A stretch of 32,272 nucleotides of DNA. Source: Zarea fungicola (lineage: Eukaryota; Ascomycota; Sordariomycetes; Hypocreales; Cordycipitaceae). The stretch covers positions 1 to 32,272 of the forward strand of contig FWCC01000160.1 in NCBI GenBank assembly GCA_900169235.1. Reading direction: 5' to 3'. A model generated the notes under the pieces. The model worked only from the letters and a program-made list of their open reading frames with translations. It searched no databases and was not told where the DNA came from. Both the position numbers and the translations under genes were made by a program. Shown here in pieces: positions 21,195-32,256 of the stretch. Position 1 is the first letter of the stretch. Every line of letters starts with the position of its first letter.

Positions 21195-23578
21195 GGTCCC
21201 TCTCGGTTGCGTTTGCAGCCTCTGGAGTTGTTTGTTGGGGTGGAAAGAGCAATGAAGAATGGGGGGACACTAGAAGTGTGGAAGAACAAAGAAAGGATAT
21301 TGAAGTATTGTTTGCTTGTCTTTCTTGAAACTGAGAAAAGAAGTTGTTTGAAGCTGAAGGGCTTTCCTCAAGTTCGAGATGGATGGTGAGGGGTTGAAAA
21401 AGAAGAAGCCTGGCACTTGGCTGGCACTGTGTTGGAGGTTTATATACTAGCCAAGCGAGCGTGGCCTGCCGCTGCAGCATCCCTCCCCCTCCTCTCACTT
21501 TACGGTGCTCTTATGGCTACTGGATCCATTCACAGGCGCCAAGCAAACGCGTTTTGTTATGAATTACCATCTGAACATTTCCTGCCAGCTGCCAGGCCCG
21601 GCATAGAACAACAAGTATGAACTGCTATCGCCCCCAGCCTGGTAGCTGGTTGCTACGGCAGACCTCCCAAGAAAGGCATGGGAACAGATTTAAGATTAGT
21701 TAGTATTACAGGAGACTGATACCGTAATCATGTACTACGAGTATTGTTGGCATACAAAAGCGAGGCTGTATTCTGTGCTCTCCGTAGCCGTTCGTTCAAA
21801 ACGATTCCCACTCTATACATTACTAGTGTGAAGCCTTTATTGCCTTGGGGAAGAAAATAAGCCATGGTTGAAGCTGCTGCGAATTGTGGTTATAATCTTC
21901 CCGTTTCTGTGTGTGTTGTGAGGTCTGATTGCAGCCAAACTGCAGGGCAACGTGCTTAACTTTGCCTGATGGGAGCACTGGCGAGTCCTGCAGCGAAGCA
22001 AAGAATTGATCGTAACATAACGCATTGTCACGTTAAGTATGTGCACTAGTGTGAAATAAAAGTGAGAGATTATCTTCTTTTCCAAGGTGACAATGCGGGT
22101 GCCTCTCTTGAGGCTGGTACTACTCACTTCTAGCAAGGCCAGTCACTGGTAGCTATTGGAGCGAAAATTAGCCGCAAAGAGCCAAACAACACGACAATAC
22201 AGTTTTCTCAATACGTTTGTTGGAGCGTTCTTGTTCTCTTTATTAAAGATTGTTTCTGCAGAAGCCTCAATGGTTCTTTGACAGTCAGGGAGGAACCACA
22301 AGCACCAGAGACAATGAACCGTTTGTGCCGTTGTTTCTCGCGAAAGAATGAAGCCAGAAGTCTTGGCATTTGATTGACGCACAAATTAGATGGATAGGAT
22401 GGCAAGGATTGTTGTTGACTGTAGATTTCTCCCTACTGGCACTCTGTAGAGTCCTTTAGTGCCCTTGTCTAGCTTCGGATGTGGCGGGTCGGCTATGCAG
22501 GGACCCTTGATGATCGGTGGCTTGCAGCTCGGCCTGCAGAAAGCCATGGCGCGTAACTACCTGCAGCGGGACACAAGGCTTGACTCTCGGGCTATTTCTC
22601 CTTTTGAACCACCACAGATACCTGCATTTACCGGAACCTGCTATGTAAGATCAGTGGTTGGACGTTGATGGGCCTGGTAGTTTGAAGCTGGAAATCATGT
22701 AACGGTAAAATGTGATATTCAGCATTCAAGCACAACGATGAATTGTTCCAAAAGCTGGTCTGGGTAAAGGAAGGTTGCGACTACTGCGGTGGGTAGGACG
22801 TTAGGGAGCCACACCTCCAGGAACTGTTACAACATCGCCGACGTTGAGCTTCCTTTACTGGAGGGTAAGTTACCCTGGAGATTGCTGGTTTTCGGTGTTC
22901 GCAATACACGGTAGTACCACTGCTTCTTATTCATGCTTAACTCACTTTTGGGCTAAACTATTGCTTTGTTTTGAGTCTGCTTACGCGTTGTGCATCATTC
23001 TTTTTTAATTGCTCGATGCCACCGTTTTATGCAAGGAGCACAATATTATGAGCTCAGTCAATGCTGAAACTGCACGCCAGTACACCTTACACTGGACTTG
23101 ATCCGCTAGTTAGTAGTCCGAGAGCGAAGTAGGCAGTTATACACATGGAGAAAAAACCGACCTAATGCGAGAAAAGTCTGTGTTAAGCTGAGGTAGCTAC
23201 GGAATGAACTCTAGATGTCTCTGTATCTTCTCTATATCAAATAGAACGAACTGTGTGTTTCAAAGGATAAACACCTGAAGAAGTAGTCAGAACGAAGGAT
23301 GTCCCTAACGCAAATAAACAAACACTACCAAATGGGAATAATGAGCAAGACAAGAACGCCAGAGTAATATGGGTGAATGGTATAGCTGCGCACAGAAGCA
23401 AATGAAGCGAGCAGAGAGCGCCACCCATGAGAGACGATAACCATCAAGACGAAGAACATAAAACAGCCAAGTATCGATAATCACAACCAACTGGACCCAG
23501 GATTAGAGCAGAGGTCCCGTAAGTACCGTACCAAAGCACCATGTAACAAAGTTTTCGCAGCTGGAAGAATACGCTTGT
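21195..23578. other. Intergenic region upstream of the 7-TM gene and downstream of the bZIP gene
   Basis: Roughly the first 300 bp should be promoter and leader of the 7-TM gene, with a TATA-like site at 21439-21446. From about 21600 to 23500 I see no gene. Small frames at 21837-22136 and 22143-22382 (minus) have no recognisable motifs. No transposon hallmarks or strong AT skew of the kind left by repeat-induced point mutation stand out by eye. Confidence 0.45.
21439..21446 (-). promoter_or_regulatory. TATA-like box of the 7-TM gene
   Basis: TATATAAA on the minus strand, about 245 nt upstream of the predicted ATG at 21194. Distance and orientation fit a core promoter with a moderately long leader. 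It is a short match and unproven. Confidence 0.35.
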
Positions 23579-24635
23579 TCAAGATTCTGTGGTGGATGAC
23601 ATGCTGTCCTGGCCATAACCATACCGCGCCCACTCATGCTCCCAGAAGCCGTCTTGGAAGGCGGTGGCGTCACTGCCGTCAGAATCGGCAGTAGTATCAC
23701 CCGAGAAGTCCTTTGACACAGGTTCTTGCTTCACTGCTGGGCTTTCACCCACCTCTGATCGTGTCGGATACGCCATCGTCCTGGTACTGCCCATGTCGGC
23801 GTATGGTGCCGATGTTACCATCTCGTGGATCGAGATCTGGGATACTGTGGCAGATCGGTGTCTCGCGGCAGGTGTGTATTCGCATGGAATCGTAGGGTAA
23901 CTCAATGGCGTAGCTGATTCCGAAGATGTAGAACCAAGACCTTGGGGAGTCCGCGGGATAGAGATTGCCTGTTCAAGAGTCCGCAAACGGCTGTCTTGTT
24001 TGTCGAGCTTCGTGTCCTGTTGGTGAATGATTTGGTTTTGTTGCCAAATGATCTGTCGTTGCTGCTCAATGATTTCTACGTGCTTGTATTCACGCTGCTC
24101 ACTGATGTCAATCTTTTCCTGCAATTCCGCGATTTTGGCCTCCTGCCATGCCATGATGTCCTTTTGCCTCTGCCGGAAATTTCGCTGACTGTTCCGGTCT
24201 TGTGCTCTCTTTTCTTCTTTTCTTTCGGGCGAGGGAAGCAAGGCCACCTTCTTCGGCCTCGTTCGCTGCTTCGATGCAAAACTTGCGCGAGTCGTATTGA
24301 TGTTTTTGGCAGGAACTTTCACCAAAGCATTTTCCATGACAGGCACCACATGATGCTGCACCGGAAACGCAGATCTTGCTACAGGCGCTGTTTGGTACTG
24401 CACTGGAACTGGAGTTGGAGCATGATCTAAGAGAGCTCTCGTGTTAGCATGGGATAAATCAATGGCGAAACAAGAAAAGATAGACATGAAGCTAAGCAAG
24501 CTCTGTTCCCCCTTCAGGCACCAACTAGTGGCTGTAGTGAAGCGATGGCAGGCAAGGTGGTTTCGGGAGATGTTTCGACGTACTGCTTGGGAAAACAGGC
24601 GGTGGGTACCAGCTGCGTACCGTGTTGAAGTTCAT
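23579..24635 (-). CDS. bZIP-type transcription factor with glutamine-rich zipper
   Basis: Two predicted exons (24635-24584, 24426-23579) give 299 residues. The first is short: ATG, 17 codons reading MNFNTVRSWYPPPVFPS, then a GTACGT donor. The acceptor TTAG follows a GCTAAC branch point, and an in-frame TAA lies upstream of the ATG. The basic region KRAQDRNSQRNFRQRQKD (about 90-107) fits the fungal N-x-x-Q-R-x-F-R-x-R pattern of Yap-like bZIPs. The following helix (about 108-172) runs in heptads with tandem QQRQIIW, QQNQIIH and QQDTKLD, so the dimer interface uses Ile pairs flanked by Gln instead of a standard leucine ladder. The C-terminal third is S/T/D/E-rich, ending with an acidic, aromatic stretch (FQDGFWEHEWARYGYGQD) that could activate transcription. 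Target genes are unknown. The downstream half of the frame is certain; the first exon is less so. Confidence 0.78.
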
Positions 24636-27448
24636 GTTGAGGATCTGCTGCCAGGTATCTATGTATGCAAGGCTACGTTAATGGAAGCAGGTTGATGTGT
24701 TATGAGCAAGCTATTCTCGTTCCCTATGGGAATGCCTGTGGTTAATATACCCGAAGCCAGAGCAGAGGACTATGAATCACAGCATGGATCACAGGACATG
24801 TTGGCGGTATGGTCTACCCCAATTGTTAGCATACCCCTCATCAATGAATCAACAATGCAGTTAGTCGATGTTTGGCCTCTTTACTGTTACACCGCATTGC
24901 CTCCTGAGACGGATCCGCGGATGCGTTCATCGTGATCCGAATGGAGGCGGCAGCTGCCAAGAGAGAGAAACCCAAAATACACGCGACGGAACACCCAAAC
25001 ATTATTTACGCGAGTTGGCGTCGTGCAAAGCCTGGCGGTGGGAAAGATGCAGGCGGCAAGAGGATACGGATGTTCTACCTAGTTAGACGTGAAGAATCAG
25101 CCGTGGCTCGCCCAGTTACTGGCAGATTCGAGTACAAGCGGTAACCGTTTGCCTGGAGCAGATACCTACCATCCGTTCGTCGTGACACTCCTGGGCGGCC
25201 TGTGTATTACCATAGGGCCCCTCATACGTGGGGATCAGACACGTGGGTGATGGCAGAAGGCGTATTTCATTCTGCATGTTTCTGGCAGCTGTTGAATAGA
25301 CGGTAATGGCGATGACAAGGCGGAGTGATGGGTGTGTAGATAGGCGAGAGGGTGTGTGAGTGGCAGAATGGCCTGGACGCCAGGCTCAGTAGCAAGTTAG
25401 AGATGGCCCTGTCGAGGGCATAAGTTAGTGGCCGTGGTTAGACTTAGTACCTGACTACTCTTTCGTTTCTACCTTTTGCTCCCAAGCAGAACTACCGTCT
25501 TATAATTGAAAGTGGCCGGCGCCATTTTATACGATATAAACTTTTTAATAAGAATTCACCGGGATTTCTCTCATGAATTTTCACATTGTCAGCTTGAGAA
25601 GTCGAGGTAGAATGCGTACACGCTCGTTAGGAAGCAAAACTGTGTTGCTACAACGCCTACATAGGTCTAAATGGCCTAACAGGACTGCTAGCTTGATCCC
25701 ATCGCAGCCACGGTTACACGCCGGGCAAAAAAGCGCTCGGCTGTCTACGTATCACGTACAATTCTCGTGGGTACGCTGTCTTTGTGGTACCACAGGAATT
25801 TTTGTTACACAAATACCATCTCCATGCCGTCAAGTTCCAAGCCTTGCATATTTCGCCAATGGCTGGCAGTTGGATGCCAAGCCGTTGCCCAAGAAGCCTA
25901 AGCCTGCACCTGTGCCCCGAACCAAAATCTTACGAGCAAAACCAAGAAACAAGAGCCATACACAAAATTCGTGTTACTCTGAATGTAACTTGCTTCGAAA
26001 CTGTGGTTGGGCTCATGGGATTCTCGTTTGAGCCACCGCTGTATTGCGTTGAAGAGACTGGCAACTCCCCAGCGAGCTCGGGAACTTCTTGGGTGCAATG
26101 GGACACAAGCCGCCACTAGATCTGATCTGGTAGTGGTGTGCGGTTTGGCTGCAGATCATGTCTCGGCACTCGCTGGACGGAGGGGACGATAAAGCTTGGG
26201 GATGTGGATTAGACAGGGGGCTCTACCAAATCAGGAAGTCTCCATGAGTTGAATCTTTGTGAACTAGTGTCTTGTGTACGCAGTACTGGTCGGTTCGGGA
26301 GGGCATTCGACGAAGCTGTGGTCTGTGGTACTTTGACCGGTGTCGGCGTTGGGCAAATCCCTTTAGCTTGCACGAAAGGTAACTCGCATTTCCTCGTTGT
26401 TAATAGGACTCGCCAATAGCAGTAGAGTATTTCTCGCGTCTAGGCAAAATTACCAGCGCCAAGGTGTCGAGCAACATATGCTGGGGATATTATTGCAGAG
26501 CTATGACTGGCGCTCACAAATGGCTAAGCGGCCGTCGGGAAGACGTGACAGTGGTATGCTGCAGGCCGGCCGTAAGGAATTTTCTCTAGGAAAACCAGTG
26601 GGATGCAGTCAATTTTATCATTGATAAAGTCTTTGGCACGGGGTACATCTGCTTATCAGCTTCTTAAATGGACTGAATGCTTGGAACAAGCTGGCCACAG
26701 CCAAACACGCCCAGCCTTCCACGTCTGCTGCGCACATTCATCCGGCGATTATAACTTTGGCTGGGAAACGAGCTTTGAGTTGCACATGAATAATGTTATT
26801 TGTGAAGAGTATTGCTAAAAGGAGCTTTCAGTGCGTCTTCGGCCGAGTCGGTGTCCTGCAACTTGGTAAATTCTCAGCCAAAGCAAAACAGACCAGGTAA
26901 CGCAAGAGCCAATGGTCCCATCAGACCCGTTACGGCATTGCTTGCAATCGGAAGCTTCCTGTTGATAATCCCTTACCATATCTGGAATGCATGGTACTTT
27001 TTTGAGGCGCTGTTTGTCTAGTTGAAATTGCGTCTGCGTTTTGGGCAATTGTGTAAAAGTGAGTGGCAAGGAAGCCGCGCATTTACACGGTGTTGACCAA
27101 CCACCTGCTCTTGGATACCGCTGTGCAAAACTAGCCCAGCTTCGGGCGATGTATAGCGTCTGTAAATAAGTTAATCAATCATGGTTGGCTCATTATCGAT
27201 CAAAGATTTTAATAGTTCAGCAGAAGGCGCGGTCAGTTTGTGGAAAGCTTCATTAATTAAGTAAGGGCCGCTACCGTTCGACCGTGGCGAGTTGGGGCAA
27301 CACTGTTGATGACAGGAAACAAAGAATTTCACGACAAAGAATGAACGGAGCACGAACCATAGACAATGCAAGATTCAATTTACTCTATTCAGTTACCGGG
27401 AGATACATTGACAAAAAAAGGAGACAGAGGCAAAAAAAAAAACACATC
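24636..27448. other. Gene-poor region between bZIP gene and tRNA-like gene
   Basis: About 2.8 kb without a supported gene. Positions 25573-26031 (plus) hold a 152-codon ATG frame whose start lies 33 nt after a TATAAA at 25535-25540. Its product is basic, without recognisable motifs, and codon use looks unselected, so I do not call it a gene. Other frames (for example 26397-26624) are short and unremarkable. The first part should contain the bZIP promoter and leader. Confidence 0.45.
27431..27442 (-). terminator. Pol III T-run downstream of the tRNA-like gene
   Basis: On the minus strand a run of eleven T begins 7 nt after the tRNA discriminator base. It is a normal RNA polymerase III termination signal and supports transcription of the tRNA-like gene on this strand. 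Confidence 0.6.
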
Positions 27449-27604
27449 TGCCAGGACAGGGGTTCGAACCCTGGAATCTCTCGATAGTGCTGAATTCAAG
27501 TCAAATGAACTTCTGCGCAGTGGGTTAGTTACTGGGTGTTGGTGTCTGGTGAAAAAGATTCAAAGCTTACAAAAGCACCGCCTTAACCACTCGGCCATCC
27601 TGGC
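27449..27604 (-). tRNA. Class II tRNA (leucine-type body) with intron, anticodon uncertain
   Basis: The minus strand folds as a tRNA of 156 nt including an intron of about 70 nt. The acceptor GCCAGGA pairs fully with TCCTGGC, followed by discriminator A. The D-arm carries a perfect A box (TGGCCGAGTGG). The T-arm is CAGGG-TTCGAAC-CCCTG with a perfect B box. The 13-nt variable region TATCGAGAGATTC forms a stem (ATC/GAT), so it is class II. A73 and this variable arm resemble fungal leucine tRNAs, which often have introns. The anticodon stem GTGCT pairs with AGCAC only across the intron. With the canonical splice after base 37 the loop reads TT-TGT-A, an anticodon that is neither Leu nor Ser. It may be a decayed copy, or the intron edge may be non-standard. 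Confidence 0.75.
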
Positions 27605-27883
27605 ACTCAGACGCTAGCGGATCATCAATTAATAACTAAAAAGGTAACTGGGATACACTTTTGTCTCGAATCCTAGAGTATTGACTGAGAGTGCCCATGC
27701 ATTATTGATTCCTATGTATTCAAAGCAATTAAAACCCCCGCCTTGGTATAAATCCATCAAAAACACATGTGTATCATTGTTTCGTAAACCCCAACTCGCA
27801 GGCCCTCCCAGGCTCATCCCGTTCTATCGACACTCCAGGTCAGCGTAATGCCATCGGAAGGGCTTTGCAACTCTTCAACCTAC

Positions 27884-28613
27884 CTAAACCAAGTATTCAG
27901 ATCCTTTACGAATATGCCAAGACCCGAGGGACAGAAACTGGACGAGTTCCTTGCAGGTAGCTTTGTCCGCGAAGGACACAGGGAAGTAAGGGTATATGAT
28001 ACCCTGCTCTTCCCGCTCTAGAGAAGTCCCCAAGATGTCTGCATTTAATTGTCGCATCCAAATGAATGGAAACGCACTCAATGGGCGTCCTTCTCGTATG
28101 AGTTCCTCTTTTGGTCTTTGCAGGGCGACCTTTTCTGGTATCTGTGGTGGCCTGGACTGCAACATTCTGTTGTTGCCAACAAACACCACTGGTGCCGGGG
28201 GTGTCCCAGACCACAGAGTCTGCCAATAGTCGGAGGCCTTTTCCCTTCCCTCATCAAAAACGAATATGATGAGATCAAACTTCGAAAGTAGCACTGTGGC
28301 AACACTGCGGTCAATCTTGGATCGCCCGGGTATCTCTGTCACGGAGTAACCGCGCCTGGGGAGACTGTGATATTCCGCCCGCTCTGTTGCAAAATACTGT
28401 ATCGCGTGTGAACTGTTAGACCAGATTCCCGCTGCAACAGCAGAATTTAAGGAGACCTACCGTCATTTCAGGCTCTGTAACGCCCAAAATATGCACGAGC
28501 TCTGTCTTTCCTACTCGTGGTGCCCCGACAATTATGAAAGACGGACGTCTGCCCAGAATACGGTTCACCCAGCGCGTTACAAACGCCTGGGTTGTTGCCC
28601 AGTGTGAAGTCAT
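27884..28613 (-). CDS. Small P-loop GTPase-like protein with degenerate G motifs
   Basis: Two predicted exons (28613-28461 and 28396-27884; 64-nt intron with GTAGGT donor, CTAAC branch point and TACAG acceptor) give 221 residues. Residues 26-37 are a beta strand and Walker A loop, IIVG-APRVGKT. The layout then resembles an Arf/Ras fold: VTEIPGRSK (70-78) at the G3 position, where D-x-x-G-Q reads E72-I-P-G75-R76; a hydrophobic strand FDLIIFVFDEG (91-101); and VVFVGNNRM (121-129) at the G4 position, where N-K-x-D reads N126-N-R-M129. Nucleotide binding is plausible, but guanine specificity and hydrolysis look impaired. There is no C-terminal CAAX box. The protein stands alone in a gene-poor region; its role is unknown. 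A TATAAAG lies about 135 nt upstream of the ATG. Confidence 0.7.
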
Positions 28614-28745
28614 GTTTTCTTTCTGAAAGGAGATGGAAAGGAGATGGAAAACAAAAGCTCGATTGATTGAACTGATCTGACTTGAACTGCTCTGATTTGA
28701 ATTTAAATTACAAATTTAATTCCCAAAAACACAGACTCGACCCTG

Positions 28746-28752
28746 CTTTATA
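28746..28752 (-). promoter_or_regulatory. TATA-like box of the GTPase-like gene
   Basis: TATAAAG on the minus strand, about 135 nt upstream of the predicted ATG at 28613. Position and strand fit a core promoter for this gene. Confidence 0.35.
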
Positions 28753-31700
28753 GTCCAGTTGGTGTTGGGCAAGGCGGCGGGGGAGACTCTCTTGGGCGCC
28801 CAGAGGTGAATCGAGGAACGTATTCAAGTCGTACAGCCTCCAACTTGACCGACAGCTGGATGACGCCTGACTTGCTGTTAATCGTGTTGGAGTTGCTCTG
28901 GCAGCAATCCTCGGCAGTTTCATGGTTCATGGTGCCAGTTGGGGTCGGACGAGGAGGTTGTCTCCAGCGGTTCCACCAGACCATTGTGTCACGTCCGGTG
29001 TTCATTTCTCAACGAATCTACGGAATAGAAGAGTTAGTAGCGTTCTTACGGATAGAATTTAAAGTACTGGTATGTCTCACAGAGCAGTGATGGTTGAGTG
29101 GTGCTGCAAGAAATTGGTCTTGTAAACAATAATGCCGTGGTGGAGCAAGAGTTTTGACGAGGAGGAGATAGACGATCAATGATGATAAATAGAAGAGCTT
29201 TTAAGGCCAAATGTGAGAGGAAAATGCTAATAGGCCGATGGCAACGGTGCACAGCTTGCGGTTGACTTTGATTTGTTCACTTGCGGCTCAGAACTCTGGC
29301 GGGGGCTCTCTGGGGGAGGTTCAACGGCGCCCGTGACTGTTGAAAAATGCCTGCCAGAGAATATCAACCGGCAATTATCACTGTTTCACGAACTGACAGC
29401 TCAGTTTGGGCCGCCTATTCGGCAAACTTTTGTTCTGCCAGCGTGTTTTCCCCAGGTTTAAGCGGTGTGTGGTCGAAACCTTCTCGTAGATAAATGGATG
29501 AGTTATCTGCACGCAGAATTTTCCAGATTCTTATAAATATATATTAATTAGATACCGGTTTACTAAATTACCTCCAAAAGCTCAATAAGAACAGCTCCTC
29601 CCATAGCTCCAGTAGTCTATTGCCACCCGCAGCTAGATAGTCATCTACTTGGTCCATTTTGAGCCATGGCAAGATGCCGTCAGGCACCTCTACAGTGTAA
29701 CCCGTGCAGAAAAGACTGTTCTGATAAAACCATAAAACTCTACGGCGGTTTCTTTTTAGGCCCCTGATATACCTGTGGACTGAAACTGGCAGGCAGTGGC
29801 GGCATATTTCATTAGCCCAGGATACCTTCCAATGCATATTGCCACTTCCAATTCACTTCGCCAAGCTTTTGAAGATTGAGAATATGCCAAATAAAATAAT
29901 GGTATCTAACAGTCATGCATCGCATGGCTTTGGTGAACCGGTACTCTCCGGGGAGGATTATGATCACAATAGACAAGGATACATTCGCTTTGTACTGAAT
30001 ATCATCTTGCTCGCAAGGAGAATTGCCCAGCAGGTTGTCCGTTTGCTCACTCCAGGAACTGATCTGGCCCGGAGCGCTACTGTTTCGGCTTTCCCCCGCC
30101 GGCACCTATGCAGTTGGGATTTTTTCTACTACTCAGACACCTACGGCCACGCCCTATTTGTGTAACTATCTTGAATTCTTGATCTCGTCTCGTGCTCAGT
30201 TTTGTTGATGTTTAAGCCAGAGCCAGCACAAGACCCCACGCGAGGCTGCGCGGTGACAGGCTCTCCCTGGCCTTGTGCACCTCATTTGTTTCAGTGGCCC
30301 GTGGTCTAGCCCTCCGGGCTTTCAATTGATGCGATACAGCTGTCGGAATATCTTCTATTGCATGAATTGGCGCCTGGTAGCTTCGATGTGGCTGTAGAGT
30401 ACCTTCAGGGGGATACCTGCCGATATGGCCACGCGAAAGATGTAAACAAACATCGCGGGTGCAGGTGTATGTACGACCGCCCGACATGTTGCCGTGGAAG
30501 AAGAGTAATTTTGCTTGTATTTACATAGAAGGTGTTTTGATGTGAACTCAAGAACCGAGGCCTTGGGTAGGCATCTTAGAGGTAAACTTGTTTGACTGAG
30601 AGTCTCGAACCGTTGCAAAACGCGAAAGATGTACCATCCGGGCGAGCAATCACAAAGTGATCATGTTGCTCTCTAGATCCCAACCTGTTTAATCTATAGT
30701 TAACAAGAGTGGTGATATTACCTGTTTCGCAGTAATCTTTCATTGGCCAATTGCGCAGCAAGCACCAGTACTTCATTCTACAGCGAACTCGCTATACACG
30801 TACGGCGGGGCAGTCTTTCGTGACACCTAAAACGGGTACATCATTTCTGCCAAACCTTGTGTCAGTATGGCAGAAATAGTTGGAGCAAACCCGTGTATAC
30901 CACCATAGGCCGTCATTGTCAGGCTTGTTGGTTACTAGTGTGCCGTGGCCACCCACTTTGTAACACCATTGTCCCCATCTTGGGCTTGGGAATAGCTGGT
31001 ATATCGGTTGGCTTTGGTGATTGCAACGGCTGGTGTAGCAAGATGCTGGAGAGCTGGAGTGCTTGGCTCTCTTGACGGTCTATTTGCGCTCAGAAGCAGT
31101 GGCGTGAAAGTCCGTAATTCGATCTTAATGAAATGTAACGGGGCAGTTTGCTGTCTTGTCAAGGACTCTTCGCTATGGGTGACTAAAGTTAGACCTTGGA
31201 GGGAATGCTGGCCAAGTTTCTATTTGTTTAGATGACTGTAGCCTTTAATACGCGTATCTCAGAAGCCCATCATCCGATACACTACACAAGAGTGCAGGGA
31301 CTGCGAGACTGGCTGTGAGAAGCCGGTTAACAGCGAAGGTGGCCGATGGTGGGAGCATTTGACGACGATAGTGGACCGATCTGCTTGTATTGGATCACGA
31401 CATTTCGGCCACTACGGCAAAGCCCTGTTCCTATCGATGGTACGTCATGTTAGTAGTTTCTTCCAGGCGGCTTCCCAGTTGTGACCGAGAGTGGCACACT
31501 CTTATGTTAAGGAGAGGTTTGCCGGAATACATTCTGCCACTGTTTGTTATTTCGGATCTCTATTGGTGACGGCGTTGTAATGATGCCAGTATAAACAATG
31601 GTCTCCATGGTAGCGGTGGCGAGGCAACCCTACTGATGGGCAGATGGGAGGATTCTTCTTGACGGGATTTGGCCTGCCAGGTGTTTAGAAGACAACCCTG

Positions 31701-31879
31701 CCGAAATGTGGTTGTTCTTGGCGATCTCCTGGCGCTAGGTCTAGCTCCAGTCGCTAGTAGCAGGGCAAGACATTTTTAGCGCAAAGGACTTGCTGAACTT
31801 GGCCGCGCATGCTGGCATTATTGTGAGCAGTTGCCACAGTGGGCCAACAGGTGCTCAGGCAGTCGCCCAGGTATTTTTG

Positions 31880-31909
31880 GGCTTTGAAGGCTTTGTAGGC
31901 TTTGTAGGC
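31880..31909 (+). repeat. 9-bp tandem repeat (GGCTTTGTA), three units
   Basis: Units GGCTTTGAA, GGCTTTGTA, GGCTTTGTA then GGC stand head to tail in the non-coding right end. The array is short and may be variable between strains. No function is apparent. Confidence 0.7.
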
Positions 31910-32256
31910 TAGTCCTCTCTGCTGAAAGAAAGTTGGTAGGTGCCTCACAGAAGTCATACAAAGCGAAACACTAATTCAAGTAGCGAACTTCGAGAGTAAT
32001 GTGGTACTGTAACTACATAAAGGCTTGCCTGCTAATGTACTTTGTTACTTGGCTATTTACGTTGGCTCCCCGGCACTGGAGGGATCCCCCAAATATGGCT
32101 AACGCAGCCCACACTGGGGCTGAAATCCAGCCAGCATTGTTTCTTTGTCTCCTCAGCTTTTATTATTAGCTGCCAGGCTAGTCGACATTGTTGATCCAAT
32201 CGATCGCCAAGCTTTTAGCCAACTAAGTAAGTTAACACAATGCTTGGGGGACAAGG

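Larger units (their letters stand above)
28614..32256. other. Right-hand gene-poor region
   Basis: About 3.6 kb with no convincing gene. The first 150 bp hold the GTPase-like gene promoter: an 11-bp direct repeat (AAAGGAGATGG twice, from 28626), AT-rich sequence near 28695-28725 and a TATA-like site. Minus-strand frames at 29812-30105 and 29568-29837 overlap in different phases and could be pieces of one broken gene; a frame at 30576-30776 also reads protein-like. None has recognisable motifs. A 9-bp tandem repeat lies at 31880-31909. Confidence 0.45.

Noticed and set aside
24427..24499. Extension of the bZIP frame upstream with an in-frame start
   Set aside because: A CTAAC branch point and TTAG acceptor at 24427 and a good donor at 24583 favour splicing to a short first exon; the unspliced extension reads a hydrophobic, unrelated stretch.
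25573..26031. 152-codon plus-strand frame with a TATAAA 33 nt upstream
   Set aside because: No motif, unselected-looking codon use, and a second open frame overlaps it. Not enough to call a gene.
30598..30620. B-box-like GGTTCGAGACTC on the minus strand
   Set aside because: It differs from the tRNA B-box consensus at the 3' side, and no acceptor or D-arm pairs with it.
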